From: Papilionanthe hookeriana x Papilionanthe teres
Taxonomy: Eukaryota; Streptophyta; Magnoliopsida; Asparagales; Orchidaceae
Reading direction: 5' to 3'
Assembly: GCA_022702705.1 (NCBI GenBank)
Contig: CM040428.1
Span: 95,862,805-95,926,804, forward strand
DNA: 64,000 bases
Both the position numbers and the translations under genes were made by a program. Numbering within the stretch: the stretch's first letter is position 1; each line of letters begins with the position of its first letter. A model generated the notes under the pieces. It made no database searches. It saw nothing but the letters and a program-made list of their open reading frames with translations, and was not told where the DNA came from. This document shows positions 32,110-44,002 of the stretch, one piece after another.

Positions 32110-33960
32110 TCCAGTGTAGGGATCTAGCTGAGGGAGTGGTTCAGCCTAAATCATATTTATAGAACCTCTTGTAGGTTCTTTTAAATATTCTTTCAGGATT
32201 GTGATATTCCCCTCTTTGTAGTTCTTCTCAAGCCAATCCTTAAAGACGAAGCATCTGTCTATTGTGTGCCCGAGTAGTCTGTGATAGAGACAGTAGTTGG
32301 GTTCATTGCTCTTACCGACTTCTTCTGGCTTCTTGGGCTCTGGCAGTTGGAACTCAGGCTTCTTCATTAAGCTCCAAAAATCTTCACAATGGCGTCATTT
32401 CTAAAGGAGTAATTTTTGTTCAGTCGTTCTTTTATCGGTTGGTGGGTATATGCTCTTAGCTGTCCCTACTGGGAAGACTGCTGTGGACGGGGCTGACTGT
32501 ACTGTTGAGGTTGGATGTATTATGGAGGATACTGGAAGTGTTGCTGGTTGTACTGAGGAGATAGCTGACTGTATGGCTGACTGTACTGAGAAGACGATTC
32601 AGTCTGAATCCTTATTGGCTGCCTACCTTTGTCGATTGTGGCTACCGTGCCTGACTTTTTCTCAAAAGCCCTGACCGGCCTTGACTTCTCTGTTTTCTCT
32701 GTAGGTTCCATGTGCTTGAGTTCCCCCTAAGGACTTCTCGCCTTACTAAGTAGCTTCTCGAAGGATTTAATGGTCAAACGTTTGAGCTTGAATGCCACAT
32801 GACCGTGGATACTTTTGAGGAGTATCTCGATCCCATGTTGCTCCTATAGTTGAGGTTCACATTTCATGCTCAGGTTTCTCCATCTAAGAGTACAGTCTAC
32901 CAAGGACTCGTGGGGCTTCTACCGCTCTACTACGAGATCTCCAATGGTGAAGTGGTGTTGTGCGTCAGTGAATCTTTTGACGAATAAGCTCTCCATTTCT
33001 GCAAACGTCTTCACCGATCCGTTGGGAAGTTCTGTGTACCAATCGAAGGCTATCCCAGATAGACTATTCACGAACTGTCTAAAAAGCAGTGCTTCACTCC
33101 CTCCTATATTGTAACAACTAGCCCTGAAGAGCTATGTGTTGGTGGGGGTTTCCGGTGCCATCAAACGTTTTAAAGGTCGGTGGTATGATGCCCGTAGGGT
33201 AAGGTAAGGCATCGAACTCTTCCAGGTAAGGTCTACCCTTAGAAATCGACACACCACCTTTGGATTGAGCAAAGACCTCCCGAACCTTCTGCTCGATCAG
33301 CTGATCAACATCTTTCTCTGAGGGAGCTAGAGTTGGGTCCTTCTTTGGTTGTTCTCCTCCGCTGGCAGAGGCAACTTCTCTTCTTTCATCTATAATGTGT
33401 ACAATTTCTAGTTGATTGATTTCTGGAGATGCCGTGGGTCTTGATTGTGTCTGTCCGTGTATCGTAGCCATTGATGTCATGGCAGTAGCCACCTCTTCCA
33501 TTTGTTTCTCTAGTTGGAGTATTCCTTTATCCAGAGTCTGGATGGCCCTCTGGTATTCCTCCGTGGTGTTCCCCTCAGTAGCAGGAGTTTCAGGCGTAGC
33601 TGAGGTGGCCCTAGTTTCCACCACGTTAATTTCCATGAACTCTTTTTCTTCCATATAATCTGATAGATGGAGATCCTCGTCATCGGCTTCCAATCCTCGC
33701 ACCCTAGCTAACCCTGAAATCTCTTCGCAATGTTTTTGAACTTTGTCTTTCATTAATACTCTTTCTGCTATTGATTCTGAAGCAACAGGGGTGGTACCGA
33801 TGGGAATGTATGAATCATGTTCTGTGTTGTGGTTGGTGAACTTTTCTGATTGTACTTTTGTAGCAACCTTCGGTATCCACACCTTTCTTTCTGAATCTGA
33901 TGTCTTGGGGCAAGGCGCCTCGGTAGGGACATCGGGACAACAAGAGGAGGTGTGCTCCCT
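32110..33960 (-). pseudogene. Gag of the Ogre/Tat element
   Basis: N-terminal part (33118-33960): coiled-coil-like QTLDKGILQLEKQMEEVATAM and GRPYLEEFDALPYP, then FKTFDGTGNP, the lead-in to the retrotransposon gag core. The core continues in broken frames (32760-33117): LFRQFVNSLSGIAFDWYTEL, FVKRFTD. Next comes a Gln/Pro/Tyr-rich part (32450-32711). The end (32146-32367) has YCLYHRLLGHTIDRCFVFKD, the CxxH...C/H nucleic-acid-binding motif typical of Tat gag in place of a CCHC knuckle. Several stops and frameshifts are present. Confidence 0.83.
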
Positions 33961-34024
33961 AGGGTGCGGACCAGGTGTGAAGGATCACAATCCTATTCCA
34001 TTCTCTTCTGATAGGTGTATCCAT

Positions 34025-34996
34025 TTACTTGTGACAAGTGGTACTCTCGGACCCGTACCGAGACTTGACTACCCTGCGTCTGGCGGGCACTGAAGTGGTA
34101 GTAGCTGTATATGTATTGATGGTAGTGGTAATGCGTTCTCTTAGATGGAATCTCACTTGGAGACGGGCTGACGGTGCCTCAGACTTATCCTTTCTCAAAA
34201 TTTTCTTTCTCATCTTGGGGGACACTGTACATCCTGTTCTCTTGAGTAGTTCAGAAACGGAACATCCCTTTCTTTTCGTGAGTCTGTGAACCATGACACG
34301 AACTTGAGTGATAACTGAGGGCTCCTCTCTCAGCTCACTTTGTCTGTGGGTAAGTGGCGGTAACGCAACATCAATTTTGTGGAGGTTTTCATTTCCAGTG
34401 GTATCCATTAACGGATGAAACTTGCTTCCATAGAGGAGAGGAATAGCTTCAGGCACAACGAGTTCCTCCTGATGAGGAATCTCATCCACAATCAGCAAAC
34501 TGGCGACCTTGAACCTGGCGTCCCTTGAACTTGTACGTCGGTGATTCCTCTTCTGAGTCTTGGAGCAGGAACCAACATCGAAGACTGACGGGACAACTTG
34601 GTCTTCCTCATTATATTTGCACAGGATTTCCTTCCCCTTTATAGATGGGAAGGCAGGAGTGGTCACAGTGAATCTAGTGGGAGTAGGAGCAACTGTCCTC
34701 CGAGGCACAGACACAGCTGACTTGACAGGAGTAGGAACAACTTTTGCCCTCTTGACAGTGGGAAAGTCGTCACGGGAGTTTAGGTCGAACTTGGTCGAAG
34801 GCTGTTAAATTTCGGGAGTCGCGACCTTCACCGTGACAAATGGAGCATTTCCTAGAATGACCTCAAACTGGTCAAAGCTGGCTCCAAATTGAATTGTAGG
34901 AGCAACGAGAAGAGCCCCATGGAAGGTGGGCAAGTTGCAGGAAAACGTAAGCGTCAGGATTGAAATTGTCACTGTCGATGAGAAAGGAAATTCCAA
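34025..34996 (-). pseudogene. Ogre-type ORF1 upstream of gag
   Basis: One frame from 34996 to 34025 with a single stop at 34805-34807. It is basic and Ser/Thr-rich with no catalytic motif (KRKGCSVSELLKRTGC and RMRKKILRKDK-type stretches). Known: Ogre elements carry an extra ORF before gag of unknown function; position and strand match. Its end overlaps or abuts the gag frame. Confidence 0.6.
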
Positions 34997-35581
34997 GTAT
35001 TAGCAAAAGGACCCAAAACCTTGTATTTGTAATATAAAAATTACAAATTAACGAAGGTCAATCTGGAAGAGGGTATGTGTGTTTTATTTTGTTTTGTTTG
35101 CTTTTCTTTGTTTTGTTGTGTTGCAGGTGTTTTGGTTTTTTATTTTCAATTTTGTTGTTGATTTAAAAGAGATTAAAATTTTAGAAGACTTTCAGGATTA
35201 GATTGAGGAATTTGAAGTTCAACTTTGCGAAATAGCAAAGATTGAATATTTAAGCAGAGAAGGATAGGTGAGATATGGGACCTAATCCGGGACCCTCTTC
35301 TCGACGTAGCTCATCATGGTCAAATTTGTCCACCCATCACAACTATTGAGGGTGCGACCCCACAAAAGATGAAAGAAAAATTCTATAGCCTCCTTGACCC
35401 TTTTCTTTAAAGGTGGCTTAAATAGGTAGTCCTAAATTCAAGGAGAGTCGATGGTACTTGCCCAAGAAAGAAATGAGTGAAGCATATCGACAGAAGAATG
35501 GTAATTTGGTCTATGGGGAACATAGACACATTACTGATGAGTAAACACAAGTTTCCTGAATTGTATGGAAAGAGAAACTCA
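34997..35581 (-). other. 5' leader of the Ogre-like element
   Basis: Between PBS and ORF1 on the minus strand. It contains a T/G-rich stretch (35070-35150) and a more complex part (35270-35420); no ORF is convincing. Confidence 0.6.
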
Positions 35582-35599
35582 TCCCCAATGGAGTCGCCA
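35582..35599 (-). other. Primer-binding site of the Ogre-like element (tRNA-Arg type)
   Basis: On the minus strand TGGCGACTCCATTGGGGA lies five bases after the LTR end (GCCGACA). This sequence type is the PBS reported for Ogre elements and assigned to tRNA-Arg. It fixes the 5' LTR boundary at 35605. Confidence 0.85.
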
Positions 35600-35604
35600 A
35601 AAGC

Positions 35605-36405
35605 TGTCGGCGTGTAAAAATTTTATATATGCGTTTTGGTTGGGGTTGCCCACTAGAAGCTGTCGGCCGCCGGAATCGAAATCCCGTCGCCCGCTTCGGA
35701 ATGACACTTTTAATTTAATTATAAATTTAGTTTAGAAAAATATGAAGTCAAACTGATCTCATATTTTCTGAAGTTCAAATAAAAGAGTACTATACCTCAA
35801 ACCTTGTATCTATCCCGAAAGATAAACACAAAATTTAAGGATGAGACTCGATCAAATAATTAAAGAAGTAAATTACATCCGTTTGGTCTGCGAAAATGTT
35901 TTATTTGATAATAATTTCCCCTATTTAATACGAAGAATTAAATAGGGTTTATATTAAGCTGGGTTTGGAAAAGTTTCCTATAAGGACAAGCCCCTATAGT
36001 TAGTTACATCTTAGATAATTGGGATCACCTAAGAAAACTTTCAATACAAATCAGGAAATATATTCTTACAACTTCAAAAGGCTAAGGTTCTCTTCAACAA
36101 AATGTGATTGTCGAAATCCAATAGGTAAGTGGTGTCAAGTTTTGAGAAAGAGTTGTTGTGGAATCCAAAGGAGGAAGGACTAGGAGAAGGCTTTGATTCG
36201 AGAAGATTCTCGGTGACTATCCAAGCTATCATATTGTTTGGCTTAATTTAGGGAAAGATTTAATTTATGTTTTATCCTGCCAAGTTTAATTAAGTAGGAC
36301 TTACATTCACTTGATATCAATCATGTGAATAGCTTGAAAGATGTGAGGATTTATGTCGTATCTGAATGACAACCTCGGAAACCTAAACGAGTTAGGGCTT
36401 ATAGT
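35605..36405 (-). mobile_element. Right (5') LTR of the Ogre-like element, terminal part
   Basis: Starts TGTCGGCG; bases 35786-36405 match window bases 1-630. TGTCGGC occurs twice (35605 and 35653), as in A1 (5127 and about 5189). Similarity to the left LTR stops sharply at TAGTGC (36405). Confidence 0.85.
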
Positions 36406-39400
36406 GCCGAATCAGGGAGCGACGCATGGAGCTTCGACCCGCCGTAGGTTGAGTTGGCGCCGCGTGGATAAGGAGGAAAATCCGGATTTTCTTATTTATT
36501 TAAATACCAGAAACTTTAAAAATTCATATCTTTGCATAGAAAAATCATAAAAATAACAGAAAAATACCCTCTTGCTCAGTGAACAGAGGAGAATAATGTG
36601 GAAAAAGAATTGATCTATTTTGTTGAGTATTTTATTTTTAATTAATTTAATACTATTTTGAGTATTTTAATTCTCCACTCAAGCATACAATTCACCATGG
36701 CATGGGACCATAGGGCTTTTGTAGCCTCTATTATTGGAAACACTCCCTGAATTTTCCATGGATAGAGGCCATCTCTATGGCAAGTTATTGATTTTCTAAA
36801 TTTATATGTCTCTTTTGCCATTTTAATTCCAGTAATCAGCATGTTTCTTAGAAAATTCTAGGTAAATTAGGGGAAGTATCTTAGGACCAGAGGACCCTAG
36901 GAAAATTATGGTTTGGCTTAATTCCCTTAATATACTTCTAATTGGCCCAAACACCCAAAATTAAATTTTAATTAATTAGGATTAACCACACATCAAAACC
37001 ACTTGAAAATAATTCTCCACTGATCTTTAGGGTCAAAGGAGTCCCATATAAAAATTTGGAATCAATTGGAAATGGTTTAACCCATTAAATGGATTAATTA
37101 AATAACATGGCTATTTTCAAACTTTAAAAATTCATAAAACGCAAAATACATGTCAAAATTTCACCAAATTGGTTTTGAGACCTCTCTGATACCAGAGGAG
37201 TCTAAGAAAATTATAATTGGATATTTCTAAAAAATTTCATTTTTTACCTATTTTCAATATTTTAATAATTAAAAAATAATAAAAATCACCAAAATATTAA
37301 AAGTGAAAAAAATGTCATATTTTGCTCCCTAATCATTTAAGAACAAACCAAATATTTTTCCCAAGTCTCTAGGTGAAAATATTGAATTTTAAAGGCTTAA
37401 TTTAATTTTTAATATTAAAAAATGAATTTTCAAACTTTCTCACTAAAATAATTCAAATAAATCAAAGAAAAATAACAAAAATATAAAATTTGTTTCTCTG
37501 GACTCCTTGAGATCAAAAAGATTTATTAAAAATATAAAATCCTTTTTTCAACTTTAACTTTATTTTAAAATTAAATAATACCTTAAAACTTGAAATAATT
37601 ATAATAAATAAAATAAAATTCAAAAAAATCACCAAAATTGGTCATAGTGGTCCTCTGGTAGGTAGGAACATCCCATAATTTTCCTAAGGACAGAAAACTT
37701 ACCTTTCCACTAAAAGATAATTACATAAATTAAATTAAAAAATGAAAAAATCACATTTTCTCTTCAAATGTCTTAATTGACATGTGAGTGAAGTGACACA
37801 AAAATTTCAAATTCAATTGAACTCAATTTAGTGAATTATGAAGTGAATAGGCTTAAGAGAGCATAAAGGTAATTAAGAATTTTAACCTTAATTAATATTT
37901 TTGGCCTAAGAAAAGGGGAGGGTAAAATATTTGATTTTAATCTTCCCTTGGATGATTGAAACATAGGGAATAAAAGGGTAGAAACCCATTAATCACCATA
38001 AAAAATATGAAGATGGAACCTTAATTAATTAAATTATTTAAATTTTGGAAGGTTAATTAAAATTTTGGTTTATTAAAATTAGGGGTATAACTTAAAAAGA
38101 TACTAATTCTTTGATCTAAAATCCCTAATTGAAATAATACAATGACATTCAATTCTTAATAATTATAATTGAAATTATTAATTAAACAATAAATAATCCA
38201 TAATTAATTAAAATTTAAAACATTAAACAATTTAAATAATCAATTAAAATTTAAAACTTTAAAATAATTTAGTAATTAATTAAAATTTAAAACATTAAAT
38301 CATTTAATAATTAAATTAGAAGAAACCTAAAATATTTGAAACTAATCTAGAATCATTTTAATAACAAATCTAAAACAAAATTCAAAACATTAAATGATCT
38401 CAAAACAGCCTCTAATTGAAATGTGAAAATTAAATCAATTAAAATTAAATTAATAATTAAAATTAACTTAAATTAATATGATTAATTCAAAAATTAAAAT
38501 CATCAAAACTTAATGAAATTAGACAACTCAAATATCTCTTTCAATCTAAGTAACTTAAGACACTTAGAAGAAACTAAGTTGAATTTTAAAATTAAAGTAT
38601 CTTAAGTTAGCAATTCAATTTTAATTAAGGGTGGTTAAGTTCCTTAACAAACCATTTTGCCCCTTAAAGACTTTCATTATTATAACTCTTAGATAGGACA
38701 TCAAGTGAAATGTCACTTCACTCATAGGATAATCAACATCCTAGTTCACTGAGCAAGAGACAAAACACAAGTAAACTTTGAAATGATTAATTCACCAATA
38801 CAATAAAATTCATTTGGACTCGAAATAATCTCAAAAGTATTTAAAAGATGTTTAGGACTTATCCTAAACACTTCCTCAATATGATGAGATGTTTTAGAAG
38901 AATAATTGAACTTAATTGTTCTTTGGCGAAGAAAATCATCTTTAACAACAAAAAAAAAACCTAGACGTCATAGGAATTGACTAGTAATAGGATTAGGATT
39001 TTGGTAGACAACCAGAACCTTCCCTTAGCTTTACCTAGGTGTTTTCTTGCATATATATAAATGCTCTGACATGTATTTTAAGTGCAGTTTAGAATGATGT
39101 GAAGACCCTGCCAGGTACGCTTTTATTGCAATTTATTTACCTGCACTATATTTTACCTTCATTCTTTGCAAAACTTGCATGTTAAACAAGATTGTCACCC
39201 TGCATGAAAATTGAAACTTTTAGGATAGCCATAAAATTGAAACTCAAAACTAAATTAGCAAGATAAAATTCACCGCCACAACATTTCAAAATATAAAACA
39301 ACTCAAAATTTAATCACAAACAGAACAACAAAATTATAACTACAACTAAATTAAAACGTCTCGTTGGATGATCGGGAATACCTCGTATGATGTAACCCAC

Positions 39401-39643
39401 GTGTTGCAAACGGGATTTCCCACGGTCTAAGTGAAAGTGTGGAACTCATTTAGTTGAGTTTAGCAAATTCATTTGGACTAAGTGAATCCGATGAAAATAA
39501 CGGTGTCGGGATGACGGAACAGTGGGATCTTAATCGGTTATGTTTAATCAACTTTAAGATTTGTTTTAATTAAAATATTAAGACATTTGAACCTTAAGAC
39601 TCTTCTAAACCAAAAGACTTCTCTCATCTCCTGATTGCCACAT
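36406..39643 (+). mobile_element. Inverted A-type LTR fragment inside the right LTR
   Basis: This is the reverse complement of LTR A1 from about 9341 down to 6138: GTTGGCGCCGCGTGG at 36453 mirrors CCACGCGGCGCCGCG at 9281, and TCTCATCTCCTGATT near 39630 mirrors 6138. The host LTR resumes at about 39645 with sequence matching 3610 onwards. So 3.2 kb of inverted family sequence stands where the left LTR has 3.0 kb of its own. It is non-coding and AT-rich. Confidence 0.8.
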
Positions 39644-41858
39644 GTGATTTTTGAAAAAGAGAGGTCCACATATTTTAGCCCATAAGTAATATGAACAAGA
39701 GAGGAACCCCATACTACAAAGCTTATATGATGAGCCCAAGCCTTTCAACAAGTAAGCATGTTCTTTCCCTCCTTTCTCTCTTTTTTCTTTTTTTTTTTTT
39801 AGTTTTAGGAAACGATAATGAGAAAATGAGGAAGAAAAAAGAATCATAAAACCATCCTCCAAGGTATGCCAACAAAAGTGACTAAGCATATATACTCTTC
39901 CAAATACTTCTTGTTGAATCATAAAGAGACATAAGCAAATAAGATAGAACATTCCACATGAAGCTTACGTCTTCAAAATCATAATTTCAAAGCTCACAAT
40001 AGAGGCCACATGTACTTGGTGCCTTTCTTTATGAAATAATTAGCAAGGGAGCATGTGATGAAAGTAGAGAAATGAGAAGGAGAAGCATGAATGACTAGCC
40101 ACATTTCTTCATCAAGAAATAAGAAAAGTTCTTAAAAGGAGAAAACCACATGTAACAAAAGCATGTTCACTCTTTCAAACACATCTCTTTGAACATTAAG
40201 AGTCATAAATCCACAAAAGCATGTTATGTAAGGCTACTATTTCAAGATTTGATATAAAGAAGTATAGAGCATGTACTTACCTCAAAAATTACACCATAAG
40301 TTTCAAAGATAACTTACCATGTGAATGCTACTCGAAAACCTCACAAAAACTCCAATACATGTGAAAAACCTCTAAATCTTTGCATGTAAAAAAAAAGACT
40401 CGAAGTATACGCAAATTGCTAAGACTAGCAAGTAAAGAGAAATCTCTAAATGTATGTGTGAATTGCTAAGTCATAGCATGTAAAAAGAACTCTCATGCAT
40501 GTGAAAAAAATTCTAAGCTTTTACATGTAAAGAAAATAGGTTTTAAATGTAAGTGAAATTTGCTAAATCTTGAGCATGTAAGCAAGTAAATCTTTAAACC
40601 AAAAGGGGATGAGAAAGTGAGCCTTTAAGGATGTAATCTTAATGGGTCAAAGGCTAGAGCAAACCAACATAGGCAAGGGGAATGTGAGAGCAATAATTTT
40701 CTAAGCCTTGATGATAAGTAATACACAAAACTACCCAAGCCATGAACCAAATAACATAAGGACAGCCCTCCCCTCCTCTTTGTGAATTTCGGCCAAGCCA
40801 AAAAGAGGCAAAAATGTGATTCTGGCAATGCCAGAATTGCTAAATAACTAATTGCATTAAATCTTAATCATCATGAAACTCATTCCATAAGATATTAGGC
40901 AACATATAAGGCAAGAAAGAGGTGTATTTCTTTAAGGATTTAACCAAACGTCATAAGCATAAGGAAGGAGACCTAGCCTAGGCATAAAGAAGAATGAGAT
41001 TTGCACCTTAATGTTGGATCAAGCAATCAAATGGCAGCACTCTCCTTCCTTCCTCTAAAATTCGGCCAACCAAAAAAATAGAGAAAGAAGACTATTTTGT
41101 AGCCAAGGGAGAAAGAAGAAGAGGCCCCAAATTTCCCATGCACAATACCCAAAATTCCAAAGAAGGTGCAGCCCTCAAACCACTTTGGAGATGAAAGTGA
41201 AGAGAAAGATGGCAAAAAGAAGTGACAAAGCCTTGGAGGAAGTGATTTGGGGCTGCCATAGATGTGATTTGGTGCCAGAAGATGCTCACATGGTAGCACT
41301 TACTTGGAAGAGTAGAAGCCATCTCACCCTTAGGCGCATGGAGGAGATTCGGCCATGACAAGGAGCACATGGAAGAGGAGAGGCTCAACTTAGGGCTCGG
41401 GCAGGGAGATGATTCGCGAAATAGAGGGTGGTTCCGCCTCTTGGTTTTGGTTGTGTCAAGCCAGGGTGTGATTTTAAGTGCCAAAATGTCAAAACAAATT
41501 GAAATCTCGCCAATTCTCGCGTTGTTTTCACGTTTACAAAATTAGAGCAAGTTGTATGTCTATTCCTAGCAATTTCGATGTCCTGAACGCGTTGGCGAAG
41601 TCCGTTTTGGGATCCGAGGGCATTCGAGCAAGTTTTGTCGTTGAGTAGGTCAAAAAGGGTGTTGAATTTGATCCGTCTCAAAATGTTGACTTGCTACCGC
41701 CGATTTTAAAATTTAAATGTCAGCGTCGTGGAAGTGGATGTGAAAGGTCAAGGTATTTAGTAAAATTTTAGGGAAATTTAGGTTCACCGGGGTATTTTGG
41801 TCATTTTAATTAAATTTTGGGAAAATTTCCAAAATGGCAAACTAACAGCACAGGGCAG
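39644..41858 (-). mobile_element. Right (5') LTR of the Ogre-like element, inner part
   Basis: Matches 3610-5126 joined directly to 12485-13235 of the left LTR, and supplies the empty site of solo LTR A1 at 41161-41180. It stops at GGGCAG (41858), where an inverted A-type LTR begins; the remaining ~0.75 kb of this LTR is missing. Confidence 0.85.
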
Positions 41859-43990
41859 TGTTGACCTCATTTTTGGTGAGGTCTTTTCTTTCCTCTTAGT
41901 GCTTAGGATCTAGCCATAGGACTTCTTCTTGACTATCCTAGAGGACTAGAATTGGGACCCACCCCTTTAGCAATTCAGCCACCTCTTGACTCCTCTTGGG
42001 ACCCCACTTGGATGGTTATAAACCTCTAAATCACCTTGGAAGGTTAAAACCACCATATGGGCAACCAATATTGAATTCCAATAGGATGTTTAAGCCTTAG
42101 GACTACCTTGGGTGACTTGAGCTTCTCTTGCACACACACACACCCTTCACCCATTTCATCCTTTAACCTTGAACCTTGAATTTTTTCCCCTTCTACCCTT
42201 TAAGAAACTCACATGATTGAACCAAAGCTACTGGTCTTTGATTAAGATGGTTAAGGTCAATATGTGAAAGATCATAAAGTGGTTACCAGTTGGCTAAGCT
42301 TGGTCCCAAAGTGGTTAGACTTGGTTAAGGTCCATAAGCCTACCCAAAAAAATCTCCAAAAATACTCAAAATTACCCAAAATTCCCAAAAATCATAAAAA
42401 TTAGTTTGAAACAATCCCTACCTTTTATATCAACCAAAATACCCCAATACCCTCCAAATAACCTCATAATACCATAAATACCCCTCTTGGCCCAAAAATC
42501 CAAAATCTCAAAAAATTACCAAAAAATTCTAGAAAATCCCAAATATTCCCAATTTCATTTTGTTCAACTACACTATAAGCCAATTTTGCCAATTTACCCC
42601 ACTTTTACCAAAATCCACAAATTGACCTCATTTTTAACACAAATTGACTCATTGTCCAACCAAATCAACCCAATTGACCCCAATTTTGGTCCAATTCATT
42701 TCTAAACTTTCAATCAACATCCCCAATACCAATAAAAAACAAAAACAAGCTCAATTTGGTCTACATTTGAATCCAATTTCAATTTAAACCCAAAACCCCA
42801 ATTTTTGCCCTAAATTACCCATGAACCCAAACATGTCCAAATCCAATCCAATTCAACTCAAATTCTCTTAAAAATTGTTTTAAAACTTGCATGACACACT
42901 TCTATATTAAATCCAACATTCATTTGATCAAAATTTTGGCCTAAACCCCTTTCAAAATTCATTTGGGTCTAAAGGCCCAATTTTGGCCAATAAACCCAAT
43001 TCCCGTCAAATTAAACCCCATGACCCATGGAAATCTCCAAAACAATTTTCAATCAAATTTCAACATATCTAAATCCAATTTCAATCAATTCCAATTCAAT
43101 TTGATCAAGCCACAATCAATTCAAAAATCCAAATCATCATGTGCATGTTAAAGGCCCATACCCTTATGCATTTCTAAAAGCCCACTTAATCAAATTTTAA
43201 AAGCCCAAAATTGAGCCCACATGTCATAATTCCCTTTTAATATCATTTCATGACATTTTGATCATCATCCCATGGCATCATGTCCAATCTAGTGCATGCA
43301 TACATGGCATCATACCAAATTGGGCATGTTGGCATAAAATCCCCAAAATTCATAAAAAATTTTAATTCCTTTTGCATGAAACAATCCCATGGCATTGTGC
43401 ATGGCATAACATACCCCATGGGTCATCCCATAGCCATTCCAAAGTCAAATTGGCCAAATTGGGCAAGGGGAGGTGACCCTTCCCTTCTCCCCTCCTATCA
43501 AATTTCCCCCACTTCTAAACCATCAAATCTCCTCCCCAAACTCCTAAACCAACCATTAAACTTCACCTAAACCTCCCCATGGACCTTAAGACCAGCTCCA
43601 ATCACTTAGGGCAAAGGTCTAGCCTTTGGACCAAGGGACTAACCCAAGTTTAACCCATTTAACCCAAACTCAAAATATCCACCAAATCTTCACCATGAAG
43701 CCTCCAAATACTCAAACTGAAACCATCACTCAACCTTTCTGGCACCACCTAACCCTGACCTGACTTGACCCTGGCCGGCCGGCCACCCCAGTCGCCGAAA
43801 AACACCAGGCCGAGAGGTCCAAATTGATTCAAAAATTCAAAACTCTTTTGCTGAGTCGTCCCATTCTAATCGGACTTCACAGCTCTCCTTCTCCTCACCC
43901 GAGCGAATCGATCCCAGCACTCAATTCCCCTGGAAGCCCCTCGCCATGGCTATTTAAACAAGCCATCTCCCATGGCCAAAGGGTTGCGAA
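41859..43990 (+). mobile_element. Truncated inverted A-type LTR (U3 and promoter side)
   Basis: Begins TGTTGACCTCA (an LTR tip on this strand), with its hairpin at 41863-41883, and follows LTR A1 backwards from 12480 to about 10090. It includes CTATTTAAA at 43950-43958. It breaks near 43990 into an Athila gag, so R-U5 is missing. The long C/A-rich, tract-like sequence (42330-43600) mirrors the G/T-rich region 10380-11950 of A1. Confidence 0.8.
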
Positions 43991-44002
43991 ATCAACTCAG
44001 CA

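Larger units (their letters stand above)
1..41858 (-). mobile_element. Giant Ogre/Tat-type Ty3/gypsy retrotransposon carrying an AlkB-domain ORF (decayed, with nested insertions)
   Basis: Seen: reading the minus strand from right to left gives LTR (35605-41858, damaged), a PBS TGGCGACTCCATTGGGGA, a leader, ORF1, gag, protease, RT with YVDD, RNase H, a second archaeal-type RNase H, integrase with a GPY/F-like end, an AlkB-domain ORF, a 3' UTR with tandem repeats, and the other LTR ending at 13990. Known: the second RNase H marks the Tat lineage; ORF1 before gag, very long LTRs and a tRNA-Arg-type PBS of this form are typical of Ogre. With insertions removed the interior is about 13 kb and each LTR more than 6.6 kb. 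All ORFs carry stops or frameshifts, so this copy is dead. The LTR pair differs by roughly one base in ten by eye, implying an old insertion. The outer target duplication cannot be checked because the left end is outside the window. Confidence 0.88.

Noticed and set aside
32262..34289. Plus-strand ORFs opposite gag and ORF1 (for example 33416-33658, 33743-34093)
   Set aside because: Antisense shadows of the recognised minus-strand gag and ORF1 frames.
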